Made by a program: the position numbers and the translations under genes
The notes under the pieces: model-generated
Told to the model about the DNA's origin: nothing
The model's input: only the letters and a program-made list of their open reading frames with translations
Database searches by the model: none
Shown: piece by piece, positions 34,990 to 45,880 of the stretch
Position numbering within the stretch: the first letter of the stretch is position 1
How the letters are laid out: each line of letters begins with the position of its first letter
Assembly: GCA_003313425.1 (NCBI GenBank)
Contig: NHZP01000007.1
Location: forward strand, 1,426,001-1,490,000
DNA length: 64,000 nt
Direction of reading: 5' to 3'
From: Pseudopyrenochaeta lycopersici
Lineage: Eukaryota; Ascomycota; Dothideomycetes; Pleosporales; Pseudopyrenochaetaceae

Positions 34990-35132
34990 TGGTCAGTACG
35001 GGGGTCGAACCCGCGACCTTGGCGTATCAAGCAGAAGCTATTAGCACCACGCTCTAACCAACTCTATTGCATGTTAGTGATCTTGTTCCATCATCTCAAC
35101 TGTTGTGGGTTGAACTTACGAGCTAACCGACC
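34990..35132 (-). tRNA. tRNA-Ile(AAU) with two introns, one of mRNA type
   Basis: Exons on the minus strand are 35132-35120, 35063-35039 and 35025-34990. Joined, they give a 74-nt cloverleaf. The 7-bp acceptor stem is GGTCGGT against ACTGACC (one G-U). The D stem is GCTC/GAGC, with D loop AGTTGGTTA. The anticodon stem is TGGTG/CGCCA and the loop CTAATAA (anticodon AAU); the T arm is GCGGG-TTCGACC-CCCGT, and the discriminator is A. The 13-nt intron (35038-35026) sits at the universal 37/38 site. The second intron (35119-35064) interrupts the D arm between nucleotides 13 and 14. Box B (GGTTCGACC) is intact; box A is split by the D-arm intron. A standard scan would see only a fragment, because the 5' half lies 56 nt upstream. 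Confidence 0.85.
35064..35119 (-). other. Spliceosomal-type intron inside the tRNA D arm
   Basis: This 56-nt insertion begins GTAAGT, contains CACTAAC (a perfect fungal branch site, CTAAC) ending 9 nt before its terminal AG, and ends AATAG. Length and signals match the mRNA introns of neighbouring genes. Its exact removal restores both the D stem and the acceptor pairing. Confidence 0.75.
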
Positions 35133-37465
35133 ATGTTATTTGATTCGATGGATTACAATCGGACAAGACAATATATATTCTGCTTTTGAAAAAAGTGAGG
35201 GGAAAAGCCGGATGCGGCGGAGTGGAAAATTGCGCATGTGATTGGGGTGGGGATGGTTGCGTGAAAAAGTTTTTAGGTCATGGACAGGGGCCGCGGGGAG
35301 GTGGGGGTTTGAACTACCGGTCCATGGGTGGTTTTTTGCATGGGTGCAACAGGATTGACGAGAAAGAGTTTCTCTATGGCAGGGAATGTTTACGCTTCGA
35401 TCTAATTGATTTTCGTCAAATTTCCATCAATTTTCTCCTTGGGATTTTCACGTCTGCTTTGGAACTGATTCAATTGTACATGAGTCTATTCTCATGTGCT
35501 CTGAAACTTTTCACACTAGTCACACCTTCTTCCTGCGTAAATAGTCTATGAGCCTGAGATGTCAGAGCAACCAAACAGTATTCTCAGCATTGCAGGGAAC
35601 GGGCGAAATCCAATGCGTCGGGCCCAAAAAAAAAACTCCAACCAGACACCTCCCACCACCCCTCAGCTCGCGAATATGCACCACAACCATTCGTATTCGG
35701 TACCTTCGGAGCTGTCAATCCCCTTCCAGAAGCCGCACTGTCGATCATAATGTGTAACTGCATATGCCGTACTCGTTTCGACTGGCTGAACCCAGCCAAC
35801 CGAACTTGGCTGCTAGCCCACACTTACACCAGCACAACAGGAGCAGGAGCAGCAGCGGAAATGAGCCAAAGCAGTTCGGCGTCGGTTCCCCTCTCCCCCC
35901 CGTTTCAAACACAGACCGCATGTTGATGTCATACCTAGTACTACATCCGTGCCACAAGCAGCAGCGAGCGGTGGGGCTGCCGACTGGATTCGCTTGGAGG
36001 CGGTTTGGCGTAACGTTGTAGGGCTGGGATTACGGCGCTGGGGGATCGACATTGCTGCAGCTTTAGGGAAGCCATGGATCCGATGGAGTGGGAATTCTCC
36101 GACTGCTGTGCTATGCAGCGGTGTCGGGGAAGCTTGGAGTTTTGTGTTGGGATATAGTGCAAGTAAGAGTCGATATGTTTTCGTGAGGCTAACTTGTCGG
36201 CTTGTACGATAGAGCGCATATGAGCGCGAGGCTCTTTAGATTTGTCTGTGAGAAAGTACTACATTCGGGCAGTCATGTCAAGCAAATGGCCAACACCTCT
36301 GCCCGAGCTTAAACTTGCGCGAGTTTGTTACTTGCAATGCCATATCCGGGTAGCACTACAGTGGCGGTGAATCGAACTTTTCCCATCTTACCTCTTCTCT
36401 GGAAGCCCATTGTTCATTGGACAAGAGTACGTCCAGCGAATCAAACATTACCCTGGGAAAGGGGTTGCCGTTTGATTAGCCATCTGACACTCTGAAGCTG
36501 TCGTGCAACGAAATGAGGGCGCTCGTACGACTGACTTGTACAGGCCGGTTACCAACACTGACTCTGTTAGGTTATAGACAAAGCTGCAGGCTCATCAAGT
36601 GGGATAACTCAATGCTTTGTGGTGACATAGTAAATGCCATGGCCTTGGAGATGGGATTGCTGGACCTTTGTGTCATTGAAAAATTGCAGGGGTAGTTACG
36701 AGGGAGTCGGAAGGGCTTCGGCAATCTGTAATATGAGGGAAAGGTAAATTTAATTTGAATGGGCGTTGGGACATTCATGGGCAGTGTTGGTGGGGAGATG
36801 GCAGGAGGATGTCTCGGAGGGAACCCGGGTGATGGCGAAATCGTCTTATTTCAATACTGCTCCCATTCAACCCATCAGTCCATTGCGGCTCGTGTCAAAT
36901 CATATCGTAAATCAATACCCCGGAATTTTCTCCTACAGCACCGGAAACAATACATATTAAGCCGTCTTCATTGCTGAGACGGAGAACGTAACGTAGGACA
37001 CAATCGAGTCGAACCGGGTATATCTTGTGATGCCTGCCCAAAATGCTGTCGTTGCCACCAGCTCCACACGCTAGATGCAGAGTCGCCGAAGCGGCAAGAA
37101 GAAAGAATCAGATGCTCAGAGAGCTGTAAGATGAGAAAGTGTATGGATCGGGGCGGGGAAGGCGGAATATACTCATGAACGATAGTGAAGGAAAAATACC
37201 CAATGTGGAACAAGATGTAGTAACGCCCGCTTAAGCATGCAAGTGATGTGAAACAGCAATTTCTCCCAATACGTCGACTTTGAATGCTTTCGCGACTCAG
37301 AATCCTTGGTTTCTAGGTTTGGGCTAAGTCGCGAAGATCCTAGCCTATTCTGAGGCAAGATGTTCCAAAGGAGACGAGAGGGCCACCATACTATCCCTGT
37401 GATAGCGCCCCTAGCGTCTCAGGTGTCCCTGCCGGAGCTTTGCCGGTATCTCCCGATTTTCCAGG
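35133..37465. other. 2.3-kb gene-free region
   Basis: It holds the 5' flank of the tRNA gene and the 3' flank of the Zn2Cys6 gene. The many short frames overlap in several phases with no family signal. Two sequences resembling TCGAAC T-loops (near 36372 and 37009) lack flanking stems. Confidence 0.45.
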
Positions 37466-39530
37466 CTACGAGGATCTTGATACAGTCCAAGAAAGCATTG
37501 CCATATCGCAAATACGGGCAAGGACTTGCTGAGTAGCCGACCGGCTTTCGTGGCTGATGAATGACATTGCGACGAGAAGCTTGTTGAGGTCACTTTCAGC
37601 GTGTTGATTCACCGGAGCTGGCAGTGCATTCGGGAAGCCACCCGTTCGGCTGCCGTAGTGTCGGGCGATGGCAATAGAGTATATGGCGTCGCGCACTTCC
37701 AGCATGTGCAGGACGCTACGCATTGTTGCAAGGGCATGATCCGCAGCACCAGGTGGCGCAGTGTCAGAGTCGGCGTATTGCGTAAAGTCACCGAGGTGCA
37801 GCCAAAAGTCGACCTCAGCCCTCTTTGATTCTGGGATGTCGGCAGGGTATGATACCTGGCGCAGCGGGTTTGATTCGAGGTTCTGATTGGTGAGGAGAGC
37901 TTGCAGGATGTCAAATCGGCCCCGAACTTCTCGTAACGAAAGATCCTCGGCGTCAGCAAAGGAAGTTGCAGATCCGTTTGTTCCGTTGGTGGTCGGCGGT
38001 GTGTGCTTGCAGGTACCCAATAAGTGCCATATCAGCCTGGCTTCTTGACTAAATACGCCCGTCATGTCAGGGCTGGAGGACTTGTACTTGATCGTTTCGG
38101 TGAAGTAAGCAGATTCTTCGTGTAGAGCTCTGTCAGCAAAGACTCTGTTCAAGGCATTGTTATTCGTGGAAAACCACGTGGTCTGGAGCATGACATCAAG
38201 ACCCTGGCAATAGTCGTTGATGAAAATTTGCGTAAAGTCTTCATCCAGGCCTGGTGGCACGGGCGTGGTACGCTGGGGAACCTCTGGCGGGCTATGGTTG
38301 CAGATACCGAAGATGTCGGCAATGTTGAGCCGCCGGCCTGCAGAAGAATGGGATTAGAATGGACACAAAATGTAGTAGGTGGGCGCTGGAGTACCAACCT
38401 TTGGAAGGCTCGGGCGGGGGAGGCGGGGGGTACGAGTTGGGGCCTGGCAGTCCTCTCATCGAGGGATCCATTGCGTGCACGCCGTTGTATGGTGGCGGGT
38501 TTGACTGGGCAAGTGCAGGGTCAATAGCGTTGAAGTTCTCTGGCTGGTGGCCCCCGCTCGTCGCAGATGCGGCAGGCGCGTACCCGGCAGAAGAAGAGGC
38601 AGGTGCGTAGCCTTGGGGCACAGGAGTCTGGCTGTAAGGGGCAGAGGCGGGTGGGGCAGGTGCTGGTGCCGGGGTGGTTGCGTGCGGTGCAGATGCAGCG
38701 TTGGGAGCGGGTTGGATCTGGGGAGGACCAGACTGCTGCTTGAAGATGGGGTCGTAGCCAAGACACTCGCGCTTGCTCTTCTGGCAGTTCCTACACATGG
38801 GGTGGGCTTCGTCGCACTATATGGGTAGTGAGGTTAGCGCATGTATGTTGGATTAGAGGGTTTGGCTCGCTTCATGGTGGCTCTCGGTTAGGAACGACCC
38901 TCTTCCTCGCCTCGCGCGTCACGTCGCGCCTGCCAATCGCATGCCATTGAAGTCCGCGCTCACCTTTATTCTTCTCTTGCGACATGTCAAACAGCCCGTC
39001 TTGGTGCGACGCTTGATCTCCTTCTTGTGGCGACCGCCAGACAGAACCCGCTGGTCGCCTCCATTTGGCGGCAGCTGGTAGCGCATCGCGTTGAACTGCG
39101 CCGGGCCCATGTTGCCCATATTCATGGGCTGGCCAGCCGGCGCGTGCGCGGGGTGGGCATAGTACTGCGGCATTCCGTGCTGCGGCGGAGGGAGCGGCGA
39201 GCCCATGGGCTGCTGCGTTGGCTGAGGTTGCGGCGGCGGCGGTTGCTGGCCGTCCTGCAGACGGATGGGTGGCAAATTCAGCGGCGGCAGCGACATGTTG
39301 GAGCCCTGGGGCGAGCCTCGATACGACTCGCTGCCCTGCTGTCCCTGGGGCGGCGGGTAGGTGTAGGTGGGCTGCATTGAGGGCGATGGGTACGAGTGCG
39401 GTGAGGGATAGGCAACGGTCTGCTGGCGCGCCTGCTGGACGTTGGGGTCGGCCATTGTGTCGTGCGAAAAGTGCGAGGGCACGGGAGAATATGGCGCAGA
39501 CTGGAGCTGGGCAGGAAGCCCGTGTGACAT
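37466..39530 (-). CDS. Zn2Cys6 transcription factor, proline/glutamine-rich
   Basis: Exons are 39530-38964, 38816-38399 and 38337-37466, encoding 618 aa. About 160 residues rich in P, Q, S and Y precede the binuclear cluster CLTCRKRRIK / CDEAHPMCRNCQKSKREC (spacing 2-6-6-2-6), which is split by a 147-nt intron after RRIK. A second proline/alanine-rich linker leads to a helical C-terminal region (FINDYCQGLDVMLQTTWFST, ESKRAEVDFWLHLGDF). The placement of the finger in the middle of the protein, behind a long disordered N-terminus, resembles a conserved Pezizomycotina regulator group, but I cannot name the orthologue. It is nuclear. Most mRNA introns here are 45-65 nt, so the first intron is long. 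The 3-kb upstream region is unusually large. Confidence 0.88.
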
Positions 39531-42500
39531 GTGCTAGCAATGGACACGGCCACGCAGCGCGACACAGGCTGGCGGTCGACTGTGAGAGAGAGCACGTAGC
39601 CGGGTTCTCGCTAGAGAAAGCTTGAGAGATCGGACGCCAGCAGCAGATGGAGGAGGGACGGGACTGGGATCTTCTGGCGAGGCGTGACGGCCAGCTAGTC
39701 GAGACGCTAGCAGCCAGGGGGGGCGGCCTCGGTTGGGCGCCTGCAAGTTGACCTGCAGGCGTGCGGTGCGCGGGATAGATTAGCAGCAGGGCGTTGGCGA
39801 GAGAGGCGGGAGGGTGGTCGCTAGGCGCGCGCGCTGGAGCGAACAAGGGACGCTGGGCGGCGCAGCGAAAGACGAGGGCAAACACGTCAAGAATGCGGCG
39901 CCGCTCGTTTTCCAGCAAGCAAAGGGAGGGAGCGCGGGCGGACGCCAACGAACGGCCTGGCTGCACACGCTGGCCAGCTTGCTAGCCGCCTTGAGAAGGT
40001 CTGTAATGGGCGCGACGACGCTCACCTACTGATGCTAGCCGGCCTCGCTTGAGCGGGAGCACCCTGCCTACGTTCCCAACGGGTTCTGCACTCTCGGTAA
40101 ATGCTCAGACGGCGGCAGCAGTGCTGCGATAGGCGACCGCGACAGCTGCTGATGGTTTCCTGGTGCACCACGCTGGACACTGCGTGCAGAGGAGAAAAGA
40201 AAACTGCCCGGCCTGGCGCTAGGGGGCCGCCATGGCCCAATCACCGCTGCGAGCCTCCCACCGCCATCCTTGATGGTCGGCCCTCGAGCCCTTCGCGCAC
40301 ACGTCAATTCCCCCAGCGATGCCTGCAGTCCTCCCAGCTGTTATTCCTGCAATCAGCTCGCTGCTCTGCGCCCTGCACCTGCCTCCCATTGCGGATGCCT
40401 GGGTGGGCACAGTACCTTGCGGGGCCAAGCCGTCATGCATCCTGCCATGTCATTTCCTCCATGGCCCGCTGTCGCTCTGCCTTTCTGCTACTGCGACTGG
40501 GGACCACCTGGGCATACAAACATGCTCTCTCCGGCGCGTCGCCTCGCAACGCGTCGTGCTAGCTTGGTGCAGTCCGGTCTTGCCTGCACCCCCAATCCCT
40601 TTGCGATCCGGACGGGCACATTTGATTAAGGCTGATTGCTGCAGTACCTGGGCCCCGGTGCACCCGGAGGTCGCGGCACGTCTTCTCGAACGCTGGGCCA
40701 GTTCCTTTGGCCCTTGCCGCTCGCTCCCCTGCCCTCGCTATGTCCTGTCTCGCTTCTCTCTGCCTAGTGACAATCTTACCCAGCATGCTCGCTTTACTGA
40801 CAATGCCCTGGACTGCATCTCCACGCTTCGCCAATCCACCGTTCATGACCTCACACTGTCGACGCGTGGTTGGGTCCCGCCGCATTTCTGCATCCCACAT
40901 CTGCGTCCCCGGGCCGGCTTCCCTTCCCATCCGTTCGCATCGTCATATTAGAGGAGCATGCTGACAAGGCGAGGTAAAGCTCGGCCTTGTGTAATGTCAT
41001 TTCCCATGCCATTTACCCGCAGACGGCGAGGTCTCAAAACCAGCCTCAAGGTCCGGCCAACTCACACGCGACGCCTGCCCGCAATCACGTCGCCCCATTA
41101 ACTGTTGGAGCTAGACTCAGCCCAAGTATCGAAAACGATATTCGGTGCCACCGATGGTTATCAGCGGTTAAAGACCATGTGCATCGCCTTGGGGGCTCAT
41201 TTTGGATCAAGGCTGCGTGCAACCCTCCTGGAGCATATCCATCAGGCAGAGAGACCTGGCCCTTGTTGTAAGCCCAAGTGCAGTACTCGAACAACAACAC
41301 TGCAGCCTGTATGGACTCTGCAAGAGAAGCTGAGGCATGACTGCACATCTTTGCCTGAAGTTCGCGAGTCACTGCATGTTGCTTATTTGGTAGTACCACG
41401 GGGATAAAGGCGCCTCGGACTCTTTGACAAGTTGCCGTCTGCCGAGCGAGGTCATCCTCCTGCACCGTCGTCCCACCGTTGCACGAGCGAGGACCCTGGA
41501 ATCAGGGCTGGTGTGCTGGAGGCGGATGTCGATCCGGTTCTGTGCGACACTGAGCAGCAGCGTCCAAGACAGGTCAGTTCCCCACAGTCTCTGCAGCTTC
41601 CGCGCATCCACGGTCGCTGCAATAGAAGGCTTTGCCTGCGTCAAGGGATGAGGTCACAATCCAGGATCTCGTTTATCGTGGGCGAAAGCGAGGTCAGGGA
41701 TGGCCCCAGTAACGGCACCGAAGGTTGATCGAACAATTTGGAAAGCGCCAACCGAGCTCCTTCCGCCCCACGCTCAGGAACATCGTCTGGGCTGACGTGT
41801 TCGTCACTCTCCCATGCATCGCTTCACCGGGGCCAGATCATCTCCCGTCTGACTGTCAAAACAATGCAGTTCCATATTACACATGCAGACTGACTACGGG
41901 AGCCATCTTGACCTTTCTCTGCACCCATACCACTGGCGAGAACATGTCCGAGTTTACACAAGGATCAACCTCGCATGCGAGGTGACATTCCCCCACAACT
42001 ATTCGTGCTTCGCAGCCAACTGTTCCTGCGTGTATTACAGTGGCCACAAAGGGCAGGAACAACGAGCACATACGCACAACCCCTCAGTTGTCGTGAGGTC
42101 CCAGAAGCTGACAGTACCTCAGGCTATCCGTCTCACGCGCAGGCAGTCGCACGAAAATGCGACGGGGAAGCACAGCTGTCATCGCATTGCCTTTGCTTCT
42201 TTTTGCTAACACTGACTAGGAAACCTTATACCAGCACATCCTGACAAGCTTCAGTCCTACATTCCTCAGATCTGACAGTTGGACGAGCATGCCTTGCATC
42301 CCCAGAAGAGCGTCAGGAGTATTGGTACCGCCTTTACCATCCTTGTGCTGCGCGCAATTTTTGGTGGCACTTGGTAGAAAACGTGCAAAGAGTGATGGAA
42401 GTGGGCCAGGAATGTTTGGGACCCTGGCAACTGTCTTCGAAAAGCCCGTGGTGAGCTGAGGATATACAAACCGCCTCACAGCGAAACACATGGAAGAGCT

Positions 42501-42573
42501 TGTCGTTGAACCTAGTTTCTCCACTGTGTTCGGCCCTCAACACTTCCACCAACAGATGGCATAGCGCCATAGC
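39531..42573. other. 3-kb upstream region of the Zn2Cys6 gene
   Basis: The first 600 bp or so are very G/C-rich, then C/T-rich sequence follows. Long overlapping frames on both strands (up to 364 codons near 38872-39966) come from base composition and show no family features. A long 5' UTR and promoter for the regulator are likely. Confidence 0.45.
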
Positions 42574-44348
42574 TCACAGACCGGCTTGTTCCGGGACAAT
42601 ATCTCGTAAAACACCCGTCTCCAGCGCACTGCGCACGTTCGCAATGGTTCTTTCCTCCATGGCTGTTTGCGTCTGTCTTTATGGTTAGCCTGGCTTCACC
42701 GATCAGCGGCGCCTTCTCTTTTGAGGAATTGCGGAACGAAAAGGCACGCTACGGAACGAAGAGGGAAGAGCAGCTTGTCAACACATCCCCCAATCGGGTC
42801 CTCCTTCTCCTTGTGTTTCCACACCAAGCGATTGAGAGTAACCGCATAGAAGCTACTGTTACAGACACAACCTCATGGTGATAAAATATGTGCCAGATGG
42901 CTATGCACGCATGACGCCCATTGGGTTTCGCAGCGTGAGCCCCTGTTGACAAGCGCAATGGCCGGACGGGACAGCGGTTGAAGGGCCATAATATCCAGTG
43001 AACTCACCTCCACACTCCATGTTCCCATATGCGGCAATAAAATCACATCCGGATTCGCCTTCAGATCTGGATGGATGCTTGGCTCTTCCTCATACACGTC
43101 CAGCCCTACAGAAGACACCTTGCCAGTACCCAACGCTTTAACTAATGCTCCTTCATCTATCACAGCACCTCGTGCGGTGTTAACCAAGACCACGCCATTT
43201 TTCATCTGCTCGAACTCTCGCGTCGAGATCATGTGTCGTGTGTGTGTCTTTGGCAAGTCAGCTCAGCAACACAAACAACGCTCCTTGCACTTTAATGCGT
43301 CAAACTGATCCACCTGGCAGACAGTGAAGCTCACTCACGTTGAGAGGAATGTTGATACTGATGATATCGCTTCGAGCCAGCAGATCCGCGAACGTCACAT
43401 ACTCGGCACCCCCTGAAAGATGCTCACTGAGTTTGTTGCGGCTGTGATAAATTACCCGCATTTCAAACGCTTCCGCCTTTTTCTTCAAATTTCTCCCGAT
43501 GCCCCCCAAACCAAGAATCCCGAGCGTCTTCCCCTCTGGGTCATGACCAAGCGGAGGTGAAGCATGTCCACGCCAATTGCCTTCGCGAAGCGTCGTCATC
43601 GGCACATTGAATCGTCGCAGTGCACCAAGGATGAGAAACATTGTCGTATCTGCAGTTGAATTGTTGACGGCGTGAGGTGTATTGGATACCCTGATCCCTC
43701 GGTTTGAGCATGCATACGCATCAACTTGGTCGTATCCGGCGCCTACAAGAACATCATATTAGCCGTACATTCACTTTCCAGCGGACCAAACGACCTCCGG
43801 TGTCCCGCTTTCAGATGTGTCAAACGAAGTAAGTATTCCGCACCATTGTGGCATACGAAACCAACGCTTGCCGGTAGTGCATTTACCAGCTCCTCATCAA
43901 ATCTTCCTGTCAAGTCCACACTTTCGAAAGTTCGAAAAATGACCAAGGTCCCCTCCAATGTTCCACTTTTGCACTCATCAATGAACTCAGCACGACACCG
44001 GGCACGCGGCTCGACGAGCTTGGCTAAACAGGACAAAGAGTTCCATGATTCGGTCGCACTGTCGTAACAAGTTAGCCAAGCCGATGTTTCTGATGAATTT
44101 CATATCTTAAGAAATCAGTTCAACCAAAGCTTGAGTACGACGCGCCCTCAACCGAGCTTACGAGCTCTCTACCTGTTATCATGCCACTATGACGAAGAGG
44201 TCTAGGACAAAACCAAGGTTTTCCCAACGCGCCACAAACCAGCAAAGAAGACAACACTTTGAGTCGATGTCCAGTGAAACGTTGACATCGCACCCTTTCA
44301 TAGCACTCACTGCTCGATGCGGCCCAAAAGCAGCACTTTAGGTCTCAT
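42574..44348 (-). CDS. D-isomer-specific 2-hydroxyacid dehydrogenase (glyoxylate/hydroxypyruvate reductase type)
   Basis: Exons are 44348-44311, 44058-43844, 43742-43339, 43247-43008 and 42672-42574, encoding 331 aa. The first exon gives only MRPKVLLLGRIE, yet it splices exactly into the family start EHATESW. Further motifs are HNGAGYDQVD, SNTPHAVNNSTADTT, the NAD(P)-binding loop LGILGLGGIGRN, VNTARGAVIDEGALVKAL, the catalytic-arginine region preceding it, and GLDVYEEEP with the histidine in LLPHMGTW. The last exon supplies TQTAMEERTI and IVPEQAGL. It reduces glyoxylate, hydroxypyruvate or a related 2-oxo acid in the cytosol. Introns are 252, 101, 91 and 335 nt, all far above the local 50-nt norm. 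Confidence 0.88.
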
Positions 44349-45880
44349 GCCGCCTCCACGCCCCTACCCTAAACCGCACACGCAGCGATCCGCAATACTT
44401 CGCTCGAACGGTGTATATCGTTTTGCACTATATTCTCAATTAGCATTGGAAAAGAAATCAAGAAGGCTAAACTCACATGCGGCTTCATAGAGCGAATCGA
44501 TACGAGTGTATCGACTAGAAGAATGCACAGTCGATTGCAAGAATTTGAAGGGAGAGAAACAATATCAACAATCAAATTTATAAACAAACGTCTTGCATCA
44601 TTACCGGACGTTCTTAACAATCGTAAAGCCGCACCCTAATACCCCGCGGTCCTCGACGATCATTCGACAATGCACCTTACCCCACTAATGCACTTGCGCC
44701 TCTATCAGGCGAATCCTTCGTCAGGCAGGAGCGAAATCGGAACTGACAACACAGCGAGGAGCGGTGTGTATATGTGTTTTCCGAGGGGCACACTATGTGA
44801 TTGATATACCTCGGGCACGGCTGGCTACTTATCTAAACTCCCGGCAGCGCATCCTATGCGGTCCGGCCCATATGGTACGACGCACTTGTTATCTGCGCCC
44901 TGTCTTTAGTGGACGGCCGCTGGAATGCGGCCTGCACGGTATGTGGGATCCTGCATACTTCGCGTCCGAGGCGCGGGTTCGGCTTCGCGTATCATCGATG
45001 CACGAGGATTACTCCGTTTCGTGTGAATGGTGCATTCGCCTTTTTCTCTTCCACTGTTGGGCAATCCGACGCCGCCAGGTCACCTTTTTTGCCGTATGGA
45101 TTCGTCGGGCATAGCTTTTTCCGGGGCGGAAACATTCGCACGCTGGGTTATCTACCGGAAGCACGGAAGAGGCGTTGCTGCATGAAAAGGATCAAGGACT
45201 CCTTCTTCTTCCGTCGAAAAGAAGCGTGGCAATCTTGACCTCGAACTCGATTGGTGAGCACCGCTTAGAAGTCATCCGTATGCGTTCCGAAGGATACATT
45301 ATCTCAACCCTATCGACACGATGCTCTTCCTGCCCAATTAGTCATACAATCACATGTGACAATCCATTTGCAAATCTCTTTCTCAGTATGGCTTCTGGGA
45401 TGACCTCATACACCAGATACCGCTGCACCATCACAGTCCTCCACTCCAGAATACGAGCAGGGAACGAGTATCACAACAATTATACACTTCCAGCCCCCAA
45501 GCCTGGACTGCCTGCAAATTAAAATGAATAATTCTTTTTTTCTATTGCATGTCTAGTCACAGCTGCAAAGTCCTGCATGACACTCAATCAAGCCACGGCT
45601 ATTTTTTTTTTTTTGCTTATCGGAGATGATGGTACGTCACGACTGCAAAGACATGTACACATGGATACAATGTTATCGGAGAACGAAAGATAGAATTGTA
45701 TCAGCATGATGGGTTGCCCTCACTAGCTGACCGTATAATATCTAAAGTAAACGCAAATGGTCTAATGCTCTTTTTAATCACACGATTCTAAACCACATGA
45801 TACATGTTCCATCACTCTTTCCTTGCCAATGCCGTTGATATTAACACCCATACCAACAATTCTTGCCTCAAATCATAGGC
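44349..45880. other. 1.5-kb intergenic region
   Basis: It contains the dehydrogenase promoter at its left end and the nucleoside hydrolase 3' flank at its right. A T12-type homopolymer lies near 45602. Small frames at 44764-45522 lack family resemblance. Confidence 0.45.

Noticed and set aside
35064..35082. Initial idea of a 5'-degenerate tRNA-Ile pseudogene starting at 35082
   Set aside because: The true 5' half was found at 35132-35120. Removing the GTAAGT...AATAG segment restores all stems, so decay is not needed to explain it.
34639..35241. 200-codon plus frame
   Set aside because: It reads through the tRNA gene on the opposite strand and a low-complexity A/C tract; it is not coding.
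36340..37030. Two T-loop-like TCGAAC sequences (near 36372 and 37009)
   Set aside because: The flanking bases do not form the 5-bp T stem, and no acceptor or anticodon arms are found.
38872..39966. 364-codon minus frame over the regulator's 5' region
   Set aside because: It overlaps the Zn2Cys6 exon in another phase, is arginine/alanine/proline-rich from G/C content, and has no family features.
40319..40951. 210-codon plus frame
   Set aside because: Composition-driven frame in C/T-rich DNA with overlapping frames in other phases and no recognisable domain.
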